27,470 nucleotides of DNA from NCBI GenBank assembly GCA_949293925.1, contig CASFFI010000076.1:1-27470 (forward strand), written 5' to 3'. This stretch comes from an uncultured Christensenella sp. (lineage in GTDB: Bacteria; Bacillota; Clostridia; Christensenellales; UBA1242). The translations under genes and the position numbers were made by a program. Position 1 is the first letter of the stretch. Every line of letters starts with the position of its first letter. The notes beneath the pieces were generated by a model. It did no database searches and was not told the DNA's origin. It saw only the letters and a list, made by a program, of their open reading frames with translations. Below are positions 17,950 through 25,535 of the stretch, piece after piece.

Positions 17950-17950
<1 letters not shown>
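17924..17950 (-). terminator. Rho-independent terminator of tRNA-Asn
   Basis: Read on the minus strand, AGATAGGT and ACCTATCT form a perfect 8-bp stem around a TTT loop (17950-17932), followed by a run of Ts (17932-17925). The first stem base is also the final A of the encoded CCA of the tRNA, so the hairpin directly abuts the mature 3' end. Confidence 0.85.
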
Positions 17951-18024
<74 letters not shown>

Positions 18025-18027
18025 ATA

Positions 18028-18049
18028 TATGTTACACATTCGTAACATA
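18028..18049. promoter_or_regulatory. Perfect palindrome at the tRNA-Asn transcription start
   Basis: TATGTTAC (18028-18035) and GTAACATA (18042-18049) are exact inverted repeats around a 6-nt centre. It covers the predicted start of transcription (about 18046) and ends 3 bp before the tRNA 5' end. It could be a repressor operator or a leader hairpin for processing; the sequence does not decide. Confidence 0.6.
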
Positions 18050-18052
18050 CTT

Positions 18053-18081
18053 ATATTATCATATAATATATCTATTGTCAA
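18053..18081 (-). promoter_or_regulatory. Promoter of tRNA-Asn
   Basis: On the minus strand a consensus TTGACA (18081-18076), a 17-bp spacer ending in TGA (extended -10 type) and TAATAT (18058-18053) precede the tRNA by about 28 nt. It is among the strongest-looking promoters here, as expected for a tRNA. Confidence 0.8.
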
Positions 18082-18090
18082 CAAATTATT

Positions 18091-20196
18091 CTAACTTTTT
18101 TTAAGTTTTAAGAATAAATTGTCTGAATATAGTAACTGGTTAGCAGTTAAAAGTTTAGTAAACTCCAAACAAGAGATTTCAAAAATTTGCTTGTAATCAT
18201 CAATGTTTTCTAATTCATAATTAAATATTTCCAAATCGGTAGTATATCCATATTTACCAAACATTCCACCCGTATGAGAATAATATACTGGAACAAAACT
18301 ATTATTAAAATCGTTAAATAGAGAATTGCCAAGATATACAGATGTTAAATACTTAATTCCCAACAAGTCTAAGACACTTGGTAAAATATCATAAACTGAA
18401 CAAAATCTATCAAAATATTTATAACTACTAGATAAATCTTCTTGATTATTATAATCGTTTACAGTTATTCCCAAACTTGCAAGCCCACTGCTTTTAATTA
18501 TTAATGGAACTGTGTTTAATTCAATGTTTGCAAAGTCGCTATTTTCAACACCTTTTATATCATTCGACAACTCATGATAATATGCATTATGGTCAGAGAA
18601 TAATACAATAGTCGTTTCATCATATATACCTTTTTCGAGTAGGTTTTTTATTATCACACCTATTGCTCTATCAAGCCCTACAACACTCGCCTCATAATTA
18701 ACCAATCTATTTAAGAAAGTATTTCCAAGTTGAAAATAATCTTTTACAACATTTTGATACCAATTAGAATTTTTAACAAGATTTGCATAGTTTAGCCTAT
18801 CATCATTTCCTTTAAGATCATCATAATTTCCGTGAGTAGAAACGTTTAAATAGAAACTAAAAAATCTTTCATTATTGTTATAATCTACATCTGGAATAAA
18901 ATCATCGATGAATGACAGCATAAATTCTTCTTCACTCATCCAATTTCCCCATCCCATATCTTCTGATGATAATTCCGGTATTGTGTCTTTAAAATATAAA
19001 TTGTCAAAACCTATAACTTTATGCGAATCATCTCTCGAATAGAAAGAAGCGACATTACTATGAGCATAACTAGAGACATAATCATAGTTACTAGTGTCCA
19101 ACATATTCATAAGAGAAAAGCCATACTGACCTACATTGTTAGTTTTTTCATTTGCATAGTCAAACAAATTAGCGCCAACCGGATAACTTCCCAAAACAGC
19201 ACCACCTTCAGATATGTTAGTTTTGCTTTTCGAAAAATAACTTGTAGAAGCATATCCTTTTAACGAATAATCATAATCATTTAGTTGTTGAACACCATAG
19301 AAATTCTTTGCTGTATCTTCACTAAATCCATAAATTAAATTATATATATTAGGAGTCAATTCATTAGAGATTATTTTTGAGTTAAAACTTCCGTCAGAAA
19401 AAGCGAACCACTCTAAACTTTCCATCATAATAAAGATAACATTATTTCCTGTATCAACGCCGTAAACTTCACTTTCATCATAAATATCTGTTGAATTTAA
19501 AAAATCTATGGCATCTTGAATTTCATCATCTGAAGAATCTCTCAAATCTGTATAAAATCCATTCAAATAAAATCCGTATGTGCCAAACTTTTTGAATGCT
19601 TTTAATTTAAATATACTTTTTTCAATCAAAAACTTATCTGTTAAAACATATTCATCTGTCATAGAATCTTTAACTATATTGCTATAGGTAGTTGAAATTA
19701 ATCCATAACCAGAAATAATACACAACACAACGACCAAAGAAATAGTCAAATTAGAATGAAATGTCACTTTGTGTCCATCTTTTTTCAATTTTCTAAATAG
19801 CCAAATAGCTCCAGCAATAATTGCCAAATCTATAATAACTAAAAAAATAATCATTCTAACAAAAGTAAAATCATTGCCCATCGCTTGAAAAGCGGCAGTG
19901 AATAATTTAATCATATCAAAAGTAAATACATCACCATATAAAGTGGTTAACGAATAATTAACATAAATAAGTAAAGTTTGTCCTATTAAAATTGCCAATG
20001 AAATAATCATTTGAGCAATTTTACTTGGCACTAAAAAAATTAGACCAGCGATAATCAGCATCAATCCAAAATCATATAAATAATATGTAGGAATGACTCC
20101 TATACCTAACAAAATAAATGTTGAAATTTCTAACAAAACAGCCATAATTAAAAAATATATAGCAAATGCAGATTTGTACTTTATTATATTAAACAT
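18091..20196 (-). CDS. LtaS-like membrane polyglycerolphosphate synthase / sulfatase-fold enzyme
   Basis: 701 residues with five N-terminal TM helices (about 11-33, 40-57, 60-79, 113-134, 149-169) and a large extracytoplasmic domain of the alkaline phosphatase/sulfatase superfamily. Key residues match LtaS: Glu259 in MMESLEW (metal), Thr326 in SKTNIS (nucleophile candidate), His455 in STHGNY and Asp535-His536 in FSDH (metal), then VPLII and DILPSVLDLLG. LtaS enzymes cleave phosphatidylglycerol and polymerise glycerol phosphate outside the membrane; relatives are LTA primases or phosphoglycerol transferases that decorate other glycans. Which reaction this one performs is open. It is longer than S. 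aureus LtaS by about 50 residues. The ATG at 20196 follows GAGGA by 4 nt, with a good promoter upstream. The divergent neighbour is the SPFH-like gene. Confidence 0.88.
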   Translation of the reverse strand: MFNIIKYKSAFAIYFLIMAVLLEISTFILLGIGVIPTYYLYDFGLMLIIAGLIFLVPSKIAQMIISLAILIGQTLLIYVNYSLTTLYGDVFTFDMIKLFTAAFQAMGNDFTFVRMIIFLVIIDLAIIAGAIWLFRKLKKDGHKVTFHSNLTISLVVVLCIISGYGLISTTYSNIVKDSMTDEYVLTDKFLIEKSIFKLKAFKKFGTYGFYLNGFYTDLRDSSDDEIQDAIDFLNSTDIYDESEVYGVDTGNNVIFIMMESLEWFAFSDGSFNSKIISNELTPNIYNLIYGFSEDTAKNFYGVQQLNDYDYSLKGYASTSYFSKSKTNISEGGAVLGSYPVGANLFDYANEKTNNVGQYGFSLMNMLDTSNYDYVSSYAHSNVASFYSRDDSHKVIGFDNLYFKDTIPELSSEDMGWGNWMSEEEFMLSFIDDFIPDVDYNNNERFFSFYLNVSTHGNYDDLKGNDDRLNYANLVKNSNWYQNVVKDYFQLGNTFLNRLVNYEASVVGLDRAIGVIIKNLLEKGIYDETTIVLFSDHNAYYHELSNDIKGVENSDFANIELNTVPLIIKSSGLASLGITVNDYNNQEDLSSSYKYFDRFCSVYDILPSVLDLLGIKYLTSVYLGNSLFNDFNNSFVPVYYSHTGGMFGKYGYTTDLEIFNYELENIDDYKQIFEISCLEFTKLLTANQLLYSDNLFLKLKKS

Positions 20197-20259
20197 TTTT
20201 CCTCACAATAGTAAATACAACAAATAGAACAATTAAAAGTATGTAATTTTATATTGTGT

Positions 20260-20288
20260 AGTTTATCAAATATTATAAAATGTGTCAA
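20260..20288 (-). promoter_or_regulatory. Promoter of the ltaS-like gene
   Basis: On the minus strand a consensus TTGACA (20288-20283) and TAAACT (20265-20260) are separated by 17 bp ending in TGA, an extended -10 element. The predicted leader is about 57 nt. It is adjacent to the opposite-facing promoter of the SPFH-like gene. Confidence 0.7.
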
Positions 20289-20305
20289 TCTTCACAAATA
20301 AATTG

Positions 20306-20334
20306 TTGCAAGTATATAAAATTTTTGATATATT
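20306..20334 (+). promoter_or_regulatory. Promoter giving a probable leaderless mRNA
   Basis: TTGCAA (20306-20311), a 17-bp spacer and TATATT (20329-20334). Only five bases lie between the -10 element and the ATG at 20340, so transcription should begin at or within a base or two of the start codon. Confidence 0.6.
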
Positions 20335-20339
20335 AAAGT

Positions 20340-21122
20340 ATGTTTTTTTTCAAAAATCACAAATTAAGATTGCCTAATTATGAAGGTGGACTAATAAGTT
20401 CAATTTTTTATTCCAATGTAAAAATAGGTAGCATAATAGAAATTGAAGAAGGTTACGAAGCCCTAATTTTTTATAAAGAAAAGTTATATTTAACATTACC
20501 TTCTGGTAAAAATACAATTTCTAATGATAATTTATCAAAATTAATATCTAAACAAAGCAAACATAAAAAAGTGAAAAAAAGAATAGACTTTGATTTATAT
20601 ATAGTTAAATTATCAGACAATCATTATTATTTTGATAAAAATATTAAATACACATTTTTAGATGGACTAAAGAAAAATATTCAGTTTAAATATGAACTAA
20701 CTTTTAATGTATCATCAGATTTAAAATTTTTAAGCTTTATGTTACAAGATAGAACTAGCATAACTAAGTTGAAATCTTTGAAACTATTAAAATCAACTTT
20801 TGATGATATATTTTATACATATATAAACAAATATCCACTTGAATCAATTAATGCAAGTGAAACATACATTCACAATTTAAAAGAATATTTTAAAAGCCAA
20901 CTATTGAAATTAGGAATAAGTACAAAACAAATAGAATTTTATATTCAAGGATTAAAACAGGGTACAAACATTGATATATCATTTGACAATAACAAAATTT
21001 TAGACAATAATAAATACACATATTGTCCACAATGTGAAAGGCGAATAAACAAAGATATGAATAATTGTCCATATTGTGGAAAAAGTTTAAAAAGGAGTAG
21101 TTATGAAATTCAAAAAAGATGA
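20340..21122 (+). CDS. Probable SPFH/band-7-like protein with C-terminal zinc ribbon
   Basis: 260 residues. The beta-rich N-terminus (IEEGYEALIFYKEK at 35-48, LPSGKNTIS at 53-61) resembles the start of YdjI-type SPFH proteins, where it is followed by a band-7 fold. Residues 80-200 show the alternating strand and helix pattern expected of one, without clear signature motifs. A zinc ribbon closes the protein: C229-x2-C232 and C243-x2-C246. There is no signal peptide or TM helix, so it is cytoplasmic or peripheral. No SD precedes ATG 20340 and the promoter abuts it; the next in-frame ATG is at codon 134, too late. The 3' end overlaps the DUF1858 gene by 20 nt, and that gene's SD lies inside this one. 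The SPFH assignment is tentative; the zinc ribbon is secure. Confidence 0.7.
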   Translation: MFFFKNHKLRLPNYEGGLISSIFYSNVKIGSIIEIEEGYEALIFYKEKLYLTLPSGKNTISNDNLSKLISKQSKHKKVKKRIDFDLYIVKLSDNHYYFDKNIKYTFLDGLKKNIQFKYELTFNVSSDLKFLSFMLQDRTSITKLKSLKLLKSTFDDIFYTYINKYPLESINASETYIHNLKEYFKSQLLKLGISTKQIEFYIQGLKQGTNIDISFDNNKILDNNKYTYCPQCERRINKDMNNCPYCGKSLKRSSYEIQKR

Positions 21123-21291
21123 TTTAATTATAGACATTGTAGAAAAAAAAGAGGACGCAGAGGCAATTTTATTAGGATTTGGAATGCATTGTTTACATTG
21201 TATGATGGCTCATCAAGAAACATTAGAACAAGCTTGTCTTGTACACGGAATAGATGTAAATGAAGTTTTAAAAAAGTTGAACAATAAATAA
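21103..21291 (+). CDS. DUF1858 redox-disulfide domain protein
   Basis: 62 residues covering one whole DUF1858 domain (also known as the hybrid-cluster-protein-associated disulfide domain). The signature is GFGMHCLHC at 26-34, a CxxC after a Gly-Met, then ETLEQACLVHGID (39-51). Family members are small proteins thought to undergo redox chemistry at the CxxC; a partner is not known here. AGGAG at 21092-21096 lies 6 nt before ATG and within the upstream gene, with a 20-nt reading-frame overlap, which suggests translational coupling. The stop codon overlaps the shared terminator. The usual CxGC is CLHC here. Confidence 0.9.
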   Translation: MKFKKDDLIIDIVEKKEDAEAILLGFGMHCLHCMMAHQETLEQACLVHGIDVNEVLKKLNNK

Positions 21292-21313
21292 AAAAACCCA
21301 AACGGGTTTTTTT
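21290..21313. terminator. Shared bidirectional terminator between convergent genes
   Basis: A run of As, CCC, AAAC loop, GGG and a run of seven Ts make a symmetric hairpin. It overlaps the TAA of the DUF1858 gene on the left and the TAA of the AT-hook gene on the right, so both convergent units stop here. Confidence 0.85.
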
Positions 21314-23693
21314 ATTCTGCTATTTTAGTTATTTTTTCTGAAATTCCTTTTAAAGTTTTATTTATCTCATCTAAATCAACTTCACCATCAGACAACAACA
21401 ATTTATCAAGAGCAGTTAATTGATTTTTAGCAAATCTTAATTTTCTTGTTTTCTTTGCAATTTCATCTTTAGACAAACTAGAACTTTCTAATTCATCTTT
21501 CTTTTCATCTACTCTTTTCATTTCAGATGTTATTATATCAGAAAGTTCTTGCAAACTTCCTGAGAATTTTTCAACAGGCTCATTCTGCATTTCTTGTATG
21601 GTTTCATTTACTTGATTTTCAGGTTTGAGTTGTTGATTAATTTCAACTAGTTTTTTAGGTCTTCCTCTTTTATTTTTTTGTTCTGGAGCTTCACTTAAAG
21701 TGTTTTCTACATTTTCTGCCTTTCTAGGACGCCCTCTACTACGCTTTGGTGCGTTTAATTTATCAGTTGTTTGTTTCCTAGGTCTGCCACGTCCTTTCTT
21801 TACAGTATTTACTGTTTGACTATCTTGGGCAGATTTTCTAGGTCTGCCTCTTTTCTTTGTTAAAGCTGAACCACTTTGTTTTTCTGCAATTTTCTTTTTT
21901 GGACGACCTCTACCTTTTTTAATTGTTCCTTTAGTAGTAGTTTTATTCTCAATATTATTTTCTTGAATATTAAACATTTCTTGACTTGGAATAGTTATAT
22001 CCGCATTCTCTTTGTATTCATCATTTTGATTAGTCGAAATATTGTCAACGATTTCATTTGATTGTTCATTAGAACTTTCATTATTATTTAAATCAGTTGT
22101 AACTGAATTATATGTATTATCTGAAGGTATTGATGAATCTATGTTTTGCGCAACATTGTTTAGAGCTTCAGCTTGGTCAGATTGTTCAGGCTTATTTTTC
22201 TTTTTATCTTTTTTAGATTCTATGGCAGTTACTATTTCACCCGCTTTTTGTCTAATGATAGCATCGCCGTCTATGATAGATTGTAGTTCTTCAATTTTTG
22301 CTTGATATTTGCTGTACATATTTTCTAGTTCAGCAGATTTTTGTGCAAGTTTTTCTTCTAATTGTTTTATTTTACTAGAAGTGGATTTATATTTTTCCTT
22401 TTCTTTCTCATTTACCTTTACTTCTATTTTATCATAAACTTTTTTAGCATAACTATCGAACTCGCTATCCATAGCAGTTTCTAAATATTTTTTGCTAGCA
22501 TCAATTTCTTCATAATATTTATCAATTTGTTTTTGAATATTTTGAACATCATTTTTCATTTTTGCGGTAGCAATGTCAAATTCTTTTTCAAGGTTTTGTT
22601 GACGCAATATTTCATCACTTTGCTGTTTTTTGATATAGTTTGCTTCAATATTAGAAGATGCTTGTTCCATTTGTTGATTCAAATTCTCTAAATTTTCTTT
22701 ACTAGATTGCATTTTTCTTTGATAATCTTTAGAACTTTGCTTGTAGTTATATTCAATATTGGCTTGTTCAGTAGTCAACTGGTCAATCAACTGCATATAT
22801 TTTTGTCTTTGTGCGATAAAAGACTCTGTTTCATTAACTGCACGCTCTAATACTAAAGAACCTTCAATGTCTTCTTTGTCAAAGTTATATTTATCGTGTT
22901 CAATTTCTTTACTTCTTGCTCTTTCTAATTCTTTTTGTTCTTGTTCTGCACGCTTTTGTAGATATTCGTACAAAATTGGAATACCTTGTTTAATTTCTTT
23001 TTTAGTAAACAAAACTTCATAGTCAACAAATTCAGGCATAGTTGATGTTGCTTTGTCTAAATTGATTTCAAAATATTGATAATTCTGTAACAAATCGGAA
23101 GTAACAGCATTTAACCTTGCTTCAAAAATAATTTCAACAATATATTTGATCAATATCACAACAAAAGGCGACAAAATAAAGGTTAAAGCATCTCCCCAAG
23201 AGATTGCACGAGCACCTTCGCCGACTAGCGAAAAATAGCAAAATCCTAATAATAGTACCACTATTAATAGAATGTTAAATGTTTTGTTTGCTAAAGCAAC
23301 ATTATATTTATATGTACTTGCTCTAATAGGGTTTTCTACACATTGCTTAAATGACATATAATAACTAGCCTTGTGCTCTCTATACAGCATATATTGTTGC
23401 CACTGTTTTCTTAAAATTTTAGGAATACGCCTTTCTTTCATTTTCTCATTAAAAGCAATTAAGTTATCTTCATCTATTTGTGGATTAGCAACAAAGAATT
23501 CATTTAAATAATCAATTGCTTTGATTAGTTTCACTTCATAAGATTTAGAAGTAGTTATAGAAATACTTATGATAATAAGCAAAGAAACAGCTAGTGCTAT
23601 ATATAAAATAGTACTTGGCTGTAAATTGTTACCTATAGTAGCAAGTAATTTCCCCAAACCATTATAAATCCCACTTGCTAAAAAAATTTCCAT
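21312..23693 (-). CDS. Membrane-anchored coiled-coil protein with five AT-hooks
   Basis: 793 residues, not a family I recognise. Order: a short N-terminus; TM1 about 28-47; a basic cytoplasmic loop of about 90 residues (48-136, e.g. KERRIPKILRKQW); TM2 137-157; a short outside loop; TM3 168-190; a long Lys/Glu/Gln-rich coiled coil about 240-475; an Asn/Ser/Glu-rich linker 500-590; five AT-hooks; and a helical C-terminus 700-793. The hooks are RGRPKK 595-600, RGRPRK 615-620, 635-640 and 653-658, and RGRPKK 676-681, each flanked by Lys/Arg. AT-hooks bind the minor groove of A/T DNA. The positive-inside rule puts the tail in the cytoplasm with the chromosome. The TM plan resembles TolQ/ExbB/ZorA, but their TM2/TM3 signatures are not evident. 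AGGGGTG precedes the ATG. Membrane-nucleoid tethering is inferred. Confidence 0.88.
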   Translation of the reverse strand: MEIFLASGIYNGLGKLLATIGNNLQPSTILYIALAVSLLIIISISITTSKSYEVKLIKAIDYLNEFFVANPQIDEDNLIAFNEKMKERRIPKILRKQWQQYMLYREHKASYYMSFKQCVENPIRASTYKYNVALANKTFNILLIVVLLLGFCYFSLVGEGARAISWGDALTFILSPFVVILIKYIVEIIFEARLNAVTSDLLQNYQYFEINLDKATSTMPEFVDYEVLFTKKEIKQGIPILYEYLQKRAEQEQKELERARSKEIEHDKYNFDKEDIEGSLVLERAVNETESFIAQRQKYMQLIDQLTTEQANIEYNYKQSSKDYQRKMQSSKENLENLNQQMEQASSNIEANYIKKQQSDEILRQQNLEKEFDIATAKMKNDVQNIQKQIDKYYEEIDASKKYLETAMDSEFDSYAKKVYDKIEVKVNEKEKEKYKSTSSKIKQLEEKLAQKSAELENMYSKYQAKIEELQSIIDGDAIIRQKAGEIVTAIESKKDKKKNKPEQSDQAEALNNVAQNIDSSIPSDNTYNSVTTDLNNNESSNEQSNEIVDNISTNQNDEYKENADITIPSQEMFNIQENNIENKTTTKGTIKKGRGRPKKKIAEKQSGSALTKKRGRPRKSAQDSQTVNTVKKGRGRPRKQTTDKLNAPKRSRGRPRKAENVENTLSEAPEQKNKRGRPKKLVEINQQLKPENQVNETIQEMQNEPVEKFSGSLQELSDIITSEMKRVDEKKDELESSSLSKDEIAKKTRKLRFAKNQLTALDKLLLSDGEVDLDEINKTLKGISEKITKIAE
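21651..21920 (-). repeat. Five-fold AT-hook repeat array
   Basis: Residues 592-681 of the AT-hook protein hold five copies of (K)RGRP(K/R)K spaced 20, 20, 18 and 23 residues apart. The DNA copies are similar but not identical (GGTCTGCCACGTCC-like on the plus strand), and the linkers differ, so the core is under protein-level selection. Confidence 0.9.
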
Positions 23694-23724
23694 TATTACA
23701 CCCCTATAATATATGTTTGTCCTT

Positions 23725-23730
23725 ATTATA
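23725..23730 (-). promoter_or_regulatory. Extended -10 promoter of the AT-hook gene
   Basis: On the minus strand TGGTATAAT is a perfect extended -10 element (TATAAT at 23730-23725). The -35 is poor (TTAGTA at 23754-23749, 18-bp spacer). Directly upstream of it is a pure A/T tract, 23756-23805, which could be an UP element or a site for the gene's own AT-hook product. Confidence 0.65.
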
Positions 23731-23914
23731 CCACAAAAATTCTTTAAATACTAACAAATAAATATAAATATTTAATTTTTTTTATTATTTTTTTATTATT
23801 AAAATCAAATAAAAATTATTAATTTTTTCTTTAAAATACAGAAAGTAATAATTAATTAGACATAAAAAATAAAAAATTATATAATATATATAGAAATAAA
23901 TAAAAATAAATTTC

Positions 23915-23943
23915 TTGACATTAAAAAAAAACAATGATAGCAT
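23915..23943 (+). promoter_or_regulatory. Promoter of the zinc-peptidase operon
   Basis: A consensus TTGACA (23915-23920), a 17-bp spacer ending in TGA and TAGCAT (23938-23943). The predicted start, near 23950, lies past an in-frame ATG at 23934, which supports the downstream start at 23961. Confidence 0.75.
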
Positions 23944-23960
23944 ATAAAAAAGGAAATATT

Positions 23961-24686
23961 ATGACTGCATACTTTATATATTATATATTAGGCATTATTT
24001 TAATACCGGCAATTATTCTTAGCATATATGCTGAAATAAAAGTTAAATCAACATTTTCTGAATATCAAAAAACTTTATCAAAATCGGGTTCAACTGCCTA
24101 TCAAGTTGCAAGGCGACTATTAGATTATAAAGGCTTACAAGATGTTAATGTTGTTGAAATCTCTGGAAATTTGACAGACAATTTCAATCCGAAGAATAAA
24201 ACTATCAGTTTATCTAGTGATGTTTACAATTCAACATCAATATCTGCAATTGCTGTCGCTTGTCACGAAGTTGGACACGCGTATCAGTACAAAGATAACT
24301 ATTTTCCAATTAAAATAAGAAATACAATAATTCCTATTTGTAATATTTCATCAAAACTTTTATTACCTTTAGTTATTATTGGACTAATATTTGACTTTTT
24401 ATTATTTATGCCAATTTTTGGAAATATAATCTTAATTTCAGGTGTTACTATATTTGGTTTAAGTACTCTTTTTAATTTTATAACTTTACCTATTGAGTAT
24501 AACGCTTCTAATAGGGCGTACGATATGATAATAAAATCAGGCGAGTTAGACCAAGAAGAATTGAATGGTGCAAAAAAAGTACTTTCTTCTGCTGCTTTAA
24601 CATATCTTGCGGCATTTGTATATTCATTACTAAATTTACTAAGATTTGTATTGACAATATTAGCAATAACTGGTTCAAAAGATTAG
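23961..24686 (+). CDS. yugP: YugP-like membrane zinc metallopeptidase
   Basis: 241 residues from the ATG at 23961, chosen because AAAGGA (23949-23954) lies 6 nt upstream; the in-frame ATG at 23934 falls inside the promoter. The zinc-binding HEVGH is at 102-106 and a probable third ligand Glu179 is in LPIEYNASNRA, as in the Zn_peptidase_2 (YugP) family. TM segments flank the site: about 4-23, 131-150, 153-175 and 208-235. It is a membrane-embedded or membrane-associated protease with the active site probably cytoplasmic; natural substrates of the family are poorly known. The following gene's SD overlaps its stop codon, so the two are co-expressed. Length matches the family. Confidence 0.88.
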   Translation: MTAYFIYYILGIILIPAIILSIYAEIKVKSTFSEYQKTLSKSGSTAYQVARRLLDYKGLQDVNVVEISGNLTDNFNPKNKTISLSSDVYNSTSISAIAVACHEVGHAYQYKDNYFPIKIRNTIIPICNISSKLLLPLVIIGLIFDFLLFMPIFGNIILISGVTIFGLSTLFNFITLPIEYNASNRAYDMIIKSGELDQEELNGAKKVLSSAALTYLAAFVYSLLNLLRFVLTILAITGSKD

Positions 24687-24694
24687 GAGGGGTT

Positions 24695-25468
24695 ATGCAA
24701 GAATTTGACCTTATAAGAAACAAAAGGCGTTATATTATGTTTGACAAAAATACTATAAACTCTGTATTAAAAATACAAGATTTTTTTCAAAGATATAAAT
24801 TAGTATATGATGAGAGTTTAAGAAAAGAATTTGTGTATTATGACACAGACACAAAAGATTTATACAAATCTAATGTTGCCTTGTATAAATCATTTATACA
24901 GGGGACTTGCAGGCTTTCTATGGTAAAAGAAAGAAGTTTAAATAAAGACAAAAAGCCTATTCAAACAATAGTATTAGTAAGCAAAAAAAATTGTCAGATA
25001 ACTATAGACCCTGCAGATAAAGTTCTTGACCATACTGAATTTTTAAGAAACAGTTTTAAAGATATGTTTTTAACAGGATTAATGTTCGACCCTGATTATT
25101 TGATGAGAAGAATTCAACCAGAATATGTAATAATCACAAATTCAAAAGAATATAAAGCATTAAGTGGAAGCGGATTAAAAGCAACTTACGCTTTTGATAA
25201 TGATTCATACTTAAATTTGAATAATAACAGAAAAGTAGAAGCAAACATTTTAACAATTTATCAACATTCAAACAAAGAAACAGATGAAGAATTTGAAGAT
25301 ATGTGCTCAAAATTAGAAAGATATTGTAAAGAATTGCAACCTACTTTTGAAAGTAGAATTCAAATAGCACGTCGACTCACAAAAGATATTGACTATGAAA
25401 AGATAAAAGAATTAAAAGCAAAACAACTACAAACTGAAGAAGAACAAAACGAAGAAGAATTATCTTAA
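24695..25468 (+). CDS. Unrecognised cytoplasmic protein, weak CYTH-like N-terminus
   Basis: 257 residues, no signal peptide or TM helix. The start ATG 24695 follows AGGAGG (24685-24690) by 4 nt, and the upstream stop TAG is part of that SD; a second ATG at 24737 has only a poor site. The segment FVYYDTDTKDLYKSNVALYKS (about residues 46-66, 21 positions) recalls the YYDTPDxxLxxxxxxLRxR block of CYTH (triphosphate tunnel) proteins, but the ExExK entry motif and later basic and acidic motifs are not clear, so this is only a hint. The C-terminal 50 residues are charged and end in a Glu-rich tail. It is the second gene of the zinc-peptidase operon, and a role linked to that protease is an open guess. 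Confidence 0.75.
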   Translation: MQEFDLIRNKRRYIMFDKNTINSVLKIQDFFQRYKLVYDESLRKEFVYYDTDTKDLYKSNVALYKSFIQGTCRLSMVKERSLNKDKKPIQTIVLVSKKNCQITIDPADKVLDHTEFLRNSFKDMFLTGLMFDPDYLMRRIQPEYVIITNSKEYKALSGSGLKATYAFDNDSYLNLNNNRKVEANILTIYQHSNKETDEEFEDMCSKLERYCKELQPTFESRIQIARRLTKDIDYEKIKELKAKQLQTEEEQNEEELS

Positions 25469-25504
25469 GTTTAAAATAATATGTTAAATTCTTGCGACAA
25501 AAAA

Positions 25505-25530
25505 ACGGACTTATTATAGTCCATTTTTTA
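25505..25530. terminator. Bidirectional terminator between convergent genes
   Basis: GGACT (25507-25511) and AGTCC (25518-25522) form a short stem with a 6-nt loop, preceded by a run of As and followed by six Ts. It can end the peptidase operon on the plus strand and the lipoprotein gene, whose stop is at 25536, on the minus strand. Confidence 0.75.
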
Positions 25531-25535
25531 TTAAT

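Noticed and set aside
21103..21122. TGA recoding (Trp) at the end of the SPFH-like gene
   Set aside because: Trp is TGG in all genes here, and the TGA falls just where the SD and start of the next gene are placed.
23934..23960. Upstream ATG at 23934 as start of the zinc peptidase
   Set aside because: It lies within the promoter region and lacks an SD; ATG 23961 follows AAAGGA.
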